Shown here: piece after piece, positions 51,992 through 60,519 of the stretch
Layout of the letters: each line of letters starts with the position of its first letter
How positions within the stretch are numbered: the first letter of the stretch is position 1
DNA from: an uncultured Clostridia bacterium
GTDB lineage: Bacteria; Bacillota; Clostridia; UMGS1883
Assembly: GCA_934476455.1 (NCBI GenBank)
Contig: CAKSNY010000001.1
Coordinates: forward strand, 109,322 to 173,321
Reading direction: 5' to 3'
DNA length: 64,000 nucleotides
Program-made: the position numbers and the translations under genes
The notes under the pieces: generated by a model
The model's input: only the letters and a program-made list of their open reading frames with translations
The model's database searches: none
Told to the model about the DNA's origin: nothing

Positions 51992-54900
51992 ATGTTTACA
52001 CATTTACATGTACATAGCGAATACAGCTTGCTTGACGGAATGTGCAGAATTAAAGATTTGCCCAAAAGGGCAAAGGAATTGGGACAGGATGCTATTGCGC
52101 TTACAGACCACGGGGCAATGTACGGTGCGGTTGATTTTTACAAGGAATGTAAAAAAGAGGGTATAAAGCCTATTATCGGCTGCGAGGTATATGTCACAAA
52201 GGACCGCTTCGACAGGAGCGCCCGCAGCAGCGGCAATGAGGCTAATCACCTTGTCCTTTTATGTAAAAACGAAGAAGGCTATAACAATCTTATACAGATT
52301 GTATCGGCGGGCTTTGTAGAGGGCTTTTACTACAAGCCACGCGTTGATACGGAGATTTTAAAAAAATATAAGGGCGGAATAATTGCCCTTTCGGCGTGCC
52401 TTGCGGGTGAAATACCCAGGGCGCTTTTAAGGGGCGATAATGACGCGGCAGAGAAAAAGGTGCTTGAATATAAAGGGCTTTTTGACGAATTTTATATAGA
52501 GCTTCAGGACCATTTTATTGAAGAACAAAAAAAGCTTAATCCGATGCTTGTAAAGTTGGCCCGTGAAACCGATACACCACTTGTTGCAACCAATGATGCA
52601 CACTATATAAGGCGAGAGGACGCACACTATCAGGATGTTCTTTTGTGCATCCAAACGGGAAAAACGCTTGACGATGAAAATCGTATGCATTTTGAAACTG
52701 AGGAATTTTATCTTAAAAGCGAAGATGAGATGCGCTCTTTGTTTAAATATGCGCCCGAGGCGATTGATAACACGGCTGAAATTGCAAAAAAATGCAATTT
52801 TGATTTTAAATTCGGTGAAAAGCATCTTCCGTCGTATGCAGTGCCGGACGGGCAGGATCACTTTGAATATTTGCGCAAGCTTTGTGATATGGGGCTTAAA
52901 AGGCGATACGAAAACATAACACCGGAACATACAAAAAGAATGGAATATGAACTCGGCGTAATAAAAAGTATGGGCTTTACGGATTATTTTTTAATTGTAT
53001 GGGATTTTATAAACTATGCCAAAAACGAAAAAATCCCCGTGGGTCCCGGGCGCGGCAGCGCAGCGGGAAGCATTGTGTCATATTGTCTGGGAATAACGGA
53101 TATTGAGCCGCTGCGCTACAACCTTATATTTGAGCGCTTTTTAAATCCCGCACGCGTAAGTATGCCGGATATAGACGTTGATTTTTGCCCCAAAAGGCGC
53201 GGAGAGGTAATAAACTATGTTATTGAAAAGTACGGCGCAAAGAACGTAAGCCAGATAGGAACATTCGGTACTATGAAGGCTCGCGGCGCTATTCGTGACT
53301 GCGGTCGTGTGCTCGGTATGCCGTATACCGATGTGGACGTTGTGGCAAAAATGGTGCCGATGGATTTGGGTATGACAATAGATCTTGCACTTGAAAATCC
53401 AAAGCTTAAGGCGGCGTATACGTCCTCACCGCAAATAAAAACGCTTATTGATACGGCGCGCGCAGTTGAAGGCTTGCCGAGAAACGTCGGAACGCATGCA
53501 GCCGGTGTTGTTATAGCCGGAAGACCGGTTTCGACCTATGTTCCCGTGCAGCGAAGCGATGATATAATATCAACCCAGTACACAAAAGATACGGTAGAAG
53601 AACTCGGGCTTTTAAAAATGGACTTTTTGGGACTCAGAAACCTTACCGTAATTGATGATACTGTAAAAATTGCTTCGTCAATGGGAATAAAAATTGATAT
53701 GGAAAATATATCATACGACGAACCAAAGGTCTATGAAATGATATCAAGCGGTGATACAGACGGTGTGTTCCAGCTTGAAAGCGCCGGTATGCGCAGCTTT
53801 ATGAAGCGGCTTATGCCAAAAAATATAGAAGATATAACGGCGGGTATTGCGCTGTACCGCCCGGGTCCGATGGACTTTATTCCGGCGTACATTAAAAATA
53901 AAAACAAACCCGATAATATTAAGTACAAGCACCCGCTGCTGAAAGAAATTCTGGAAATGACGTACGGCTGCATTGTATACCAGGAACAGGTAATGCAAAT
54001 AGTAAGAACGCTTGCGGGGTTTTCTATGGGGCGTGCAGACGAGGTGCGCCGTGCGATGAGCAAAAAGAAAGCAAAAGAAATGCAGCGTGCAAGGCAAAGC
54101 TTTATATTCGGAGAAGATAACGATGACGGCAGCGTGCGTTTCCCGGGGTGTGTAAGAAACGGAATTGACCAAAAAACGGCTGAAAGTATTTTTGATGATA
54201 TGGACGCTTTTGCGCAGTACGCGTTTAATAAAAGCCACGCTGCGGCGTACTCATATGTAACATACCGGACAGCATATTTGAAGGCGCTTTATCCGGCACA
54301 GTTTATGGCGGCGCTTATTTCAAGCGTTATGGACGATGCAAACAAGGTTGCGTCTTACATTAACAATTGCGTGCATCAGGGAATAAAAGTTTTGCCGCCG
54401 GACATAAATAAAAGCAGTGCGGAATTCAGCGTGGAGGGCAGCGATATACGCTTTGGGTTGACTACGATAAAAAACGTGGGTGATTCGTTCGTAAGAAATC
54501 TTGTAAAGGAAAGAAATCTAAACGGAGAATATAAAAGCCTGCGGGATTTCACCTCGCGAATGCTCGGAGAACTGAATAAAAGAAGCGTTGAGTGCCTGAT
54601 TAAAAGCGGCGCGTTTGACTCGATCCCGGGAAGCCGCGCACAGAAACTTTCTGTGTATGAAGAAATAATAGATTCCGAAACCAGGAACGGAAAAAACAAT
54701 ATAGCGGGGCAAATATCTTTGTTTGGTGAAGCTGAAATTAAAAATGATGTTTTCCCGGACAATGTAAGAAAATACTCAAAAAACGAGCTGCTGAATATGG
54801 AAAAAGAGGTCGCGGGGATATATATGTCGGGGCATCCGCTGGATGATTACCGTGACAGAATGGAAAAGCTTTCCTACAGTCAATGCGCAAACATAAACGC

Positions 54901-55399
54901 CGCAAGCGAGGAGGAGAGCAGATTTACAGACGGACAGGAGGTAACCGTCGGCGCGATTATACTTAAGCGGCGCGATAAGCTTACACGTTCAAATACAAAT
55001 ATGGCTTTTCTTACCGTGGAGGATTTTACAGGCTCGCTTGAGGTTATTGTTTTTCCGAAGATTTTGTCCAAATACGACGCAATACTAAGCGAAAATTCAA
55101 TTGTCGTAATTACCGGAAAGCTTGATATAAAAGAGGATGAAGCGGTAAAACTTATCCTTGACGGCGCAAAACCGTTTTCAACCTCACAGGGAAAGGATAT
55201 AATAATAAATGCCGACGATAACACGGTGTATAAGCTTGACAGCGTGCGTGAGCTTGTAAAAAAATACCCGGGTACGGATAAAATATTCGTTAAATACCGC
55301 GGCAATATTACAGAAACGGATTGCTGCGCGGTTTCTTCAGACGAATTTACAGAAAAAGTATGCGATATTATGGGCAAGGATGCGGTATCTGTTCGCTGA
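51992..55399 (+). CDS. dnaE: DNA polymerase III subunit alpha (DnaE)
   Basis: The 1135-residue protein has a PHP domain ('FTHLHVHSEYSLLDGMCRI'), the palm with 'GPGRGSAAGSIVSYCLGIT' and 'MPDIDVDFCPKRR' (catalytic Asp residues), fingers ('GVFQLESAGMRSFMKRL'), 'YRPGPMDFIPAYI', a helix-hairpin-helix, and a C-terminal OB fold ('VTVGAIILKRRDKLTRSN'). It is the DnaE-type polymerase used for lagging-strand or primer extension in low-GC Gram positives. The start is ATG 51992 behind CGGAGG. No intein. Confidence 0.97.
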   Translation: MFTHLHVHSEYSLLDGMCRIKDLPKRAKELGQDAIALTDHGAMYGAVDFYKECKKEGIKPIIGCEVYVTKDRFDRSARSSGNEANHLVLLCKNEEGYNNLIQIVSAGFVEGFYYKPRVDTEILKKYKGGIIALSACLAGEIPRALLRGDNDAAEKKVLEYKGLFDEFYIELQDHFIEEQKKLNPMLVKLARETDTPLVATNDAHYIRREDAHYQDVLLCIQTGKTLDDENRMHFETEEFYLKSEDEMRSLFKYAPEAIDNTAEIAKKCNFDFKFGEKHLPSYAVPDGQDHFEYLRKLCDMGLKRRYENITPEHTKRMEYELGVIKSMGFTDYFLIVWDFINYAKNEKIPVGPGRGSAAGSIVSYCLGITDIEPLRYNLIFERFLNPARVSMPDIDVDFCPKRRGEVINYVIEKYGAKNVSQIGTFGTMKARGAIRDCGRVLGMPYTDVDVVAKMVPMDLGMTIDLALENPKLKAAYTSSPQIKTLIDTARAVEGLPRNVGTHAAGVVIAGRPVSTYVPVQRSDDIISTQYTKDTVEELGLLKMDFLGLRNLTVIDDTVKIASSMGIKIDMENISYDEPKVYEMISSGDTDGVFQLESAGMRSFMKRLMPKNIEDITAGIALYRPGPMDFIPAYIKNKNKPDNIKYKHPLLKEILEMTYGCIVYQEQVMQIVRTLAGFSMGRADEVRRAMSKKKAKEMQRARQSFIFGEDNDDGSVRFPGCVRNGIDQKTAESIFDDMDAFAQYAFNKSHAAAYSYVTYRTAYLKALYPAQFMAALISSVMDDANKVASYINNCVHQGIKVLPPDINKSSAEFSVEGSDIRFGLTTIKNVGDSFVRNLVKERNLNGEYKSLRDFTSRMLGELNKRSVECLIKSGAFDSIPGSRAQKLSVYEEIIDSETRNGKNNIAGQISLFGEAEIKNDVFPDNVRKYSKNELLNMEKEVAGIYMSGHPLDDYRDRMEKLSYSQCANINAASEEESRFTDGQEVTVGAIILKRRDKLTRSNTNMAFLTVEDFTGSLEVIVFPKILSKYDAILSENSIVVITGKLDIKEDEAVKLILDGAKPFSTSQGKDIIINADDNTVYKLDSVRELVKKYPGTDKIFVKYRGNITETDCCAVSSDEFTEKVCDIMGKDAVSVR

Positions 55400-55412
55400 A
55401 AGTAAAAAAAGG

Positions 55413-55441
55413 TTGCAAATTGTAAAAAAATGGTGTATTAT
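55413..55441 (+). promoter_or_regulatory. Sigma-A promoter after dnaE
   Basis: TTGCAA (55413-55418), 17 bases, TATTAT (55436-55441), about 31 bases before the start of the small gene. Confidence 0.65.
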
Positions 55442-55472
55442 ATGGCAGTAGCGATTTGAAAGGAATTAGATT

Positions 55473-55664
55473 ATGTGGACTTCTGTTTATATGACGCAGG
55501 ATATTGAAAAGGCGAAAAAACTGCGTACACTTTTGGAGAAAAACAGCATAATTGTAATGCTGCGGCGCATATATGACGAAGGTGAGCTTTCGCAAAGCTG
55601 TTACGAACTGCTTGTACCGGCAGCGGAGCTTGAGGAAGCGCTGTGCCTGATAATAGACGAATAG
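55473..55664 (+). CDS. DUF2007-like small protein
   Basis: The 63-residue protein has the DUF2007 pattern: 'VYMTQDIEKAKKLRTLLEKNSIIVMLR', then 'CYELLVPAAELEEALCLI'. Similar short proteins are encoded next to dnaE in other Clostridia. The function is unknown (described as a putative signal-transducing protein). The ribosome site is GAAAGGA before ATG 55473. Confidence 0.75.
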   Translation: MWTSVYMTQDIEKAKKLRTLLEKNSIIVMLRRIYDEGELSQSCYELLVPAAELEEALCLIIDE

Positions 55665-55679
55665 CGGGGGATTTGTGTT

Positions 55680-56132
55680 ATGTATAAGGTGCTGTTTGTC
55701 TGCCACGGGAATATATGCCGTTCGCCCATGGCTGAATTTATTTTAAAGGATATGGTAAAAAAACTCGGCGCGGACAAGGAATTTATTATAGAAAGCGCCG
55801 CGACGAGCACTGAAGAAATCGGAAGCCCGGTATATCCGCGTGCACGCAGTGTTTTGGCAAAGCATAAAATCGTTGTAAGCGGAAAATATGCACGGCAGTT
55901 TGTGCGCGGTGACTATGATAAATACGACTACATAATTGCAATGGATGAGAAGAACAGAGAAAATATTTTAAAAACAACCGGCGGCGATGCAGCCGGTAAG
56001 GTACATATGCTGCTTGAATATGCGGGCGAGAACCGCAGCGTCAGTGACCCGTGGTATACAGGTGATTTTGACGTGGCGTATGAGGATATATTTAAAGGAT
56101 GTGCAGCGCTGGTTGATTATATTTTGCACTGA
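55680..56132 (+). CDS. Low-molecular-weight protein tyrosine phosphatase
   Basis: The 150-residue protein has the P-loop 'VCHGNICRSPMAEF' (Cys8 nucleophile, Arg14) near the N-terminus and the general acid loop 'SDPWYTGDF' near residue 122. It hydrolyses phosphotyrosine or, in some homologues, arginine phosphate. No partner tyrosine kinase or capsule gene is nearby. It is co-transcribed with the DUF2007-like gene. Confidence 0.93.
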   Translation: MYKVLFVCHGNICRSPMAEFILKDMVKKLGADKEFIIESAATSTEEIGSPVYPRARSVLAKHKIVVSGKYARQFVRGDYDKYDYIIAMDEKNRENILKTTGGDAAGKVHMLLEYAGENRSVSDPWYTGDFDVAYEDIFKGCAALVDYILH

Positions 56133-56209
56133 TAGGGCGGCATCTTTGCTTTTGTAAGCTTTTTTACAAATAGAAAGCTAAAACAACAAAAAGATACATT
56201 TTACCAATA

Positions 56210-56237
56210 TTGACTTTTTGTGCTTTTGTGGTATAAT
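56210..56237 (+). promoter_or_regulatory. Sigma-A promoter of the RNase J unit
   Basis: TTGACT (56210-56215), 16 bases, TATAAT (56232-56237). The mRNA leader is about 130 bases to the RNase J ATG. The rest of 56133-56209 is AT-rich with a weak TTTGTAA/TTACAAA hairpin. Confidence 0.7.
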
Positions 56238-56374
56238 GGATTTATGTTTTAAGAAGTGAATACAGCGGTTGGGCAGGCGCTTGTGTGCGTGATTTTTGGT
56301 GCGTACATGCAGCGATGGGCGTTTGCCGGGGAAACGTTTGCATTTTCAGCCGCGGATATGAAAAGGAGATTGTA

Positions 56375-58042
56375 ATGGCAAAAAAATCAAAATTGAAGAT
56401 TATTCCTCTCGGAGGATTGAACGAGATAGGCAAGAATATGACAGCCTTTGAATTTGGCGGTGAAATTCTTGTCCTTGACTGTGGTATGGCATTTCCGGAT
56501 GATAATATGTTCGGTGTTGACTGTGTTATACCCGATATGACGTATGTCTTAAATAATAAGGACAAGGTCAAAGGCGTGGTTATAACGCACGGGCATGAGG
56601 ATCATATCGGAAGCATAGCGTATTTTTTGCGTAATATAAATGTTCCGGTCTACGGAACACGCCTTGCGCTTGGGCTTATAGAACAGAAACTTAAAGAACA
56701 CGGAATATTAAGCGTTACAAAGCTTAACCGCGTAAAAGCCGGCGACAGTGTGCAGATTTCAAAAAACTTTAACGTTGAATTTATAAGGGTGAACCACAGT
56801 ATAAGCGACGCTGTGGGAATGGCAATAAAAACCCCGGCTGGAACGGTTGTGCATACGGGTGACTTTAAGATAGACTGCACACCGATAGAGGGCAGTATGA
56901 TTGACCTTGCACGTTTCGGCGAGCTTGGCAAACGCGGTGTTTTGGCGCTTATGAGCGACAGCACCAATGTAGAGCGCCCCGGGTATACAATGAGCGAGCG
57001 GACCGTCGGCGAAAAGTTTGAAACACTTTTCAAGGGTACGCGTTCAAGAATTTTTGTGGCGACGTTTGCGTCCAACGTGGACAGGGTGCAGCAGATAATA
57101 AATGCCGCAGTTCGGAACAGGCGAAAGGTTGCGGTTTCCGGAAGAAGTATGGTAAATATAATTGAAGTTGCCTCCACGCTTGGTTATTTGAAAATCCCCG
57201 AGGGTACGCTTATTCCCATAGAAGACGTTAAAAAGTATCAAAACCATCAGCTTGTTATAATTACCACAGGCAGCCAGGGAGAGCGGATGAGCGCTCTTAC
57301 CAGAATGGCTTTTTCAGATCACAGAATGGTGGAAATAGGTCGCGGCGACCTTGTTATAATTTCGGCATCGCCCATTCCGGGCAATGAAAAAACAATATCA
57401 AATGTAATAAACGAGCTGTACCGCAAAGGCGCGGAGGTTATACATTCCGCACTGACAGAGGTCCACGTTTCGGGGCACGCCTGCCGCGAGGAGCTTAAGA
57501 TTATAATGGGCCTTGTAAAGCCCAAGTACTTTATACCTGTTCACGGCGAAAGCCGCCATTTGCGCCGCCATGCAATATTGGCGGAGGAAATGGGCATAAG
57601 CCCAAAAAATATTTTTAAGCTTGAAAACGGCTCCGTTTTGGAAATTTCAAACGACGGGGCAAAGATTACGGGCAGTGTTCAGGCAGGCGAGGTGCTTGTA
57701 GACGGATACGGCGTGGGCGATGTGGGAAGCATTGTTCTGCGCGACAGGCAGCACCTTGCAGAAGACGGCATAATAATGGTTGTTATGGCTATAAACAAAA
57801 AAACACACAGACTTGCCGCAGAGCCGGAAATTATAACGCGCGGATTTATATATATGCGCGATAATGAAAGCCTTATGGCACAGCTTCGCGATATAGCGCA
57901 GCGCAGCGCCGAGGATACGCTTATATCGAAAAACAGAGATTGGAATACTATTAAAGGCAATGTAAAAAGTGCGCTCGGCAGTGCAATTTATGACGGAACA
58001 CACAGAAAACCTATGATATTGCCTGTAATAATTGAGGTATAA
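56375..58042 (+). CDS. rnj: Ribonuclease J
   Basis: The 555-residue metallo-beta-lactamase/beta-CASP RNase has 'HGHEDHIGS' at 72-80 (zinc ligands), 'VNHSISDAVGMAI', 'HTGDFKID', 'LMSDSTN', 'GSQGERMSALTRMA' and 'VHVSGHACREELKIIMGLVKPKYFIPVHGE'. It has 5' exonuclease and endonuclease activity in mRNA decay. The start is ATG 56375 behind AAAAGGAG; the longer in-frame start at 56285 lies in the leader. tgt follows after 2 bases. Confidence 0.96.
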   Translation: MAKKSKLKIIPLGGLNEIGKNMTAFEFGGEILVLDCGMAFPDDNMFGVDCVIPDMTYVLNNKDKVKGVVITHGHEDHIGSIAYFLRNINVPVYGTRLALGLIEQKLKEHGILSVTKLNRVKAGDSVQISKNFNVEFIRVNHSISDAVGMAIKTPAGTVVHTGDFKIDCTPIEGSMIDLARFGELGKRGVLALMSDSTNVERPGYTMSERTVGEKFETLFKGTRSRIFVATFASNVDRVQQIINAAVRNRRKVAVSGRSMVNIIEVASTLGYLKIPEGTLIPIEDVKKYQNHQLVIITTGSQGERMSALTRMAFSDHRMVEIGRGDLVIISASPIPGNEKTISNVINELYRKGAEVIHSALTEVHVSGHACREELKIIMGLVKPKYFIPVHGESRHLRRHAILAEEMGISPKNIFKLENGSVLEISNDGAKITGSVQAGEVLVDGYGVGDVGSIVLRDRQHLAEDGIIMVVMAINKKTHRLAAEPEIITRGFIYMRDNESLMAQLRDIAQRSAEDTLISKNRDWNTIKGNVKSALGSAIYDGTHRKPMILPVIIEV

Positions 58043-58044
58043 TT

Positions 58045-59175
58045 ATGTTTACTTTACTGAAGAAAGAAGGTGCCGCACGGCGCGGCACCTTTAAAACCGT
58101 ACACGGCACAATTCAAACGCCCGTTTTTATGAACGTCGGTACATCGGCGGCGATAAAAGGGGGCGTTTCTTCGATGGATTTAAAGGAGATAGGCTGCCAG
58201 GTAGAGCTTTCCAATACATACCATCTGCACGTGCGCCCCGGCGATGAACTTATCCGCGATATGGGCGGGCTGCATAAATTTATGAATTGGGACAGACCTA
58301 TTCTTACAGACAGCGGCGGATTTCAGGTTTTCTCTTTGGCAAAGCTTCGTAAAATTACGGAGGAGGGTGTACACTTTCAGTCGCATATTGACGGAAAACG
58401 TATATTTATGGGTCCTGAAGAAAGTATGAAAATTCAGTCAAACCTTGCCTCTACCATTGCAATGGCTTTTGACGAATGCGTCGAAAATCCGTCACCGTAT
58501 GATTACGTTAAAAATTCGTGCGAGAGAACGTATCGCTGGCTTGTGCGCTGTAAAAATGAAATAAACCGCTTAAATTCATTGGATGAAACGATAAATCCGC
58601 ACCAAATGCTTTTTGGGATAAATCAGGGCGGTACATATCACGACCTCAGGACAGAGCATATGAAAAAGATTTCGGAGCTTGATCTAAACGGCTATGCAAT
58701 AGGCGGGCTGGCAGTGGGCGAAAGCGCGGAGGAAATGTACAGTATTATAGAATCTGTAGAACCTTATATGCCCGCGGATAAACCGCGTTACCTTATGGGG
58801 GTGGGAACGCCGCAAAATATTTTAGAAGCGGTTGACCGCGGCGTGGATTTTTTCGACTGCGTTATTACAAGCCGCAATGCGCGCCATGCAAATTTGTTCA
58901 CGGATATAGGCGTGCTGAATTTAAATAATAAAAAGTTTGAAAAGGACGACAGACCTCTTCAGGAGGGCTGTGATTGCCCTGCATGTAAAAATTATTCAAG
59001 AAGCTATATACGCCACCTTATAAAAGCAAAGGAAATGCTCGGTATGCGGCTTTGCGTTCTTCACAATTTGTATTTTTATAACGACCTTATGTCGAAAATA
59101 CGCGATGCTATTGACCAAAACAGGTATCGGGAATTTAAGGCGGAGATGCTTGAAAAGCTTAACAACAGGGTTTGA
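58045..59175 (+). CDS. tgt: Queuine tRNA-ribosyltransferase (TGT)
   Basis: The 376-residue TIM-barrel enzyme has 'VELSNTYHLHVRPGDELI', 'LTDSGGFQVFSL', 'MAFDECVENPSPYDY', 'FGINQGGTYHDLR', 'GIAVGES'-type 'GGLAVGESAEEMY', and zinc ligands 'CDCPACKNYSRSYIRH'. It exchanges guanine 34 for preQ1 in tRNAs with GUN anticodons. queA, the usual partner, is not adjacent, but a QueG-like frame lies at the window end. Confidence 0.96.
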   Translation: MFTLLKKEGAARRGTFKTVHGTIQTPVFMNVGTSAAIKGGVSSMDLKEIGCQVELSNTYHLHVRPGDELIRDMGGLHKFMNWDRPILTDSGGFQVFSLAKLRKITEEGVHFQSHIDGKRIFMGPEESMKIQSNLASTIAMAFDECVENPSPYDYVKNSCERTYRWLVRCKNEINRLNSLDETINPHQMLFGINQGGTYHDLRTEHMKKISELDLNGYAIGGLAVGESAEEMYSIIESVEPYMPADKPRYLMGVGTPQNILEAVDRGVDFFDCVITSRNARHANLFTDIGVLNLNNKKFEKDDRPLQEGCDCPACKNYSRSYIRHLIKAKEMLGMRLCVLHNLYFYNDLMSKIRDAIDQNRYREFKAEMLEKLNNRV

Positions 59176-59189
59176 AAGGGCGTGAATAT

Positions 59190-60422
59190 ATGAAAAAGGT
59201 ACTTTTCTTATTTTTTGCCTTTATGGTTTGCTGTTCGGTCTGCGCGTCTGCAATGGGAAAAAGCATAAAGTTTGTTCAGGACAGCTCGGTTATGACCGTA
59301 TACACATACAGCGGCAATGAAAGCGAGGAAACGGGTGTTGTTCCCGTTAACGATAATACAACGCTGCTTGTACCGCTGCGCCCTCTTTCGGAGGCACTCG
59401 GCATAAATGTAGATTGGAATAATGATACAGAGGAAGTTACGTTAAAATTTGACGAAACGTACATAACCCTTAAAAATAACAGTGTATATGCAAGCGTGAA
59501 CGGCGATATAAAAACATTGGGTGCGATGCCGAGAATTATAAACGGAAGGTTTTTGGTACCGCTTCGGTTTATAGCGGAGGTTTACGGGTGCAATGTATCT
59601 TGGGATGAAAAAGAAAAGGCTGCCGTTATAAGAAACGCGCAGGCATTTAAAAATACCGTGCCGATAATAATGTATCACGACATAAACGAAAACATAACAG
59701 ACGCAACTGTTGTAACACCGCAAAAATTTGAGGAAAATATGAAGCTTTTGGCATCAAACGGCTATACGCCCATAAGCTTTGAAAAGCTTATTTCCTTTGT
59801 CGACGGCAATGGACTGCTGCCGGAAAAACCTGTAATAATAACGTTTGACGATGGATATTTAAGTAACTATGAATATGCTTTTCCTATTTTAAAAAAGTAT
59901 AATTTTTGTGCGACTGTTTTTGTTATCGGAAGCTCCGTCGGACACAATGAATATTACAAGAACACCGCATACAGGCTGACGCCGCATTTCGGTATACCCG
60001 AGATAATGCAGATGGTTTCGTCAAGCCTAATATCCGTGCAGTCGCACACATATGATATGCACCAATGGGCGCAATACGAAAAAGTACCCGAAAAGGCAAG
60101 GTGCAGCGCCGTGCCGATAGACGGCGAAAGCGATGCGGATTTTGCGGCAGCCCTGAAAAATGATATAGTTTTGCAAAACTTAATTTTTTCGCGCGCCGGT
60201 ATAAAAAGCAGCAATGTATTATCTTTCCCGAACGGAAAATATGCGGATATAACAAATTCTGTCTTGGCGCAGAACGGGTACCGTGCAACCGTAACGACAG
60301 ACCCCGCGCGACTTAACAGCGTTACGGTGTATGACAATCCGTCGCTTTTTAATATGGGGCGCTTTAATATTACGGAGGACACAGCAGATATTGAAATATT
60401 AAATTATTTGAATAAAAAATAG
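59190..60422 (+). CDS. Secreted polysaccharide deacetylase with stalk domain
   Basis: The 410-residue protein has a signal peptide (1-22, 'MKKVLFLFFAFMVCCSVCAS'), a copper-amine-oxidase-like stalk domain (about 45-150, 'LLVPLRPLSEALGINVDWN' and 'FLVPLRFIAEVYGCNVSWD'), then a NodB/CE4 domain ('IIMYHDI', 'ITFDDGYLSN', 'SHTYDMHQ', 'SFPNGKY'). CE4 enzymes de-N-acetylate peptidoglycan or other surface sugars. The start is ATG 59190 behind GAAAGGG. Confidence 0.88.
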   Translation: MKKVLFLFFAFMVCCSVCASAMGKSIKFVQDSSVMTVYTYSGNESEETGVVPVNDNTTLLVPLRPLSEALGINVDWNNDTEEVTLKFDETYITLKNNSVYASVNGDIKTLGAMPRIINGRFLVPLRFIAEVYGCNVSWDEKEKAAVIRNAQAFKNTVPIIMYHDINENITDATVVTPQKFEENMKLLASNGYTPISFEKLISFVDGNGLLPEKPVIITFDDGYLSNYEYAFPILKKYNFCATVFVIGSSVGHNEYYKNTAYRLTPHFGIPEIMQMVSSSLISVQSHTYDMHQWAQYEKVPEKARCSAVPIDGESDADFAAALKNDIVLQNLIFSRAGIKSSNVLSFPNGKYADITNSVLAQNGYRATVTTDPARLNSVTVYDNPSLFNMGRFNITEDTADIEILNYLNKK

Positions 60423-60457
60423 GTGTAAATTATACACTTAAATACCATTTTCGTGTA
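60423..60457 (+). promoter_or_regulatory. Candidate operator repeats upstream of copA
   Basis: GTGTA (60423-60427) and TACAC (60433-60437) form a spaced inverted repeat, and a further GTGTA lies at 60453-60457, just before the -35 box. They do not fit the CopY box. They could bind a copper regulator, but the match is only five bases long. Confidence 0.25.
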
Positions 60458-60467
60458 TAGAAATATC

Positions 60468-60496
60468 TTGCATATTTTGGGGAAGAATACTATAAT
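60468..60496 (+). promoter_or_regulatory. Sigma-A promoter of copA
   Basis: TTGCAT (60468-60473), 17 bases, TATAAT (60491-60496), 24 bases before the copA ATG. Confidence 0.7.
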
Positions 60497-60519
60497 AAAT
60501 GTGCGAGGTGAAATAAGTT

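Noticed and set aside
60423..60457. CopY-type operator upstream of copA
   Set aside because: The repeats are GTGTA/TACAC and do not form the TACAnnTGTA core, so I list them only as a weak candidate operator.
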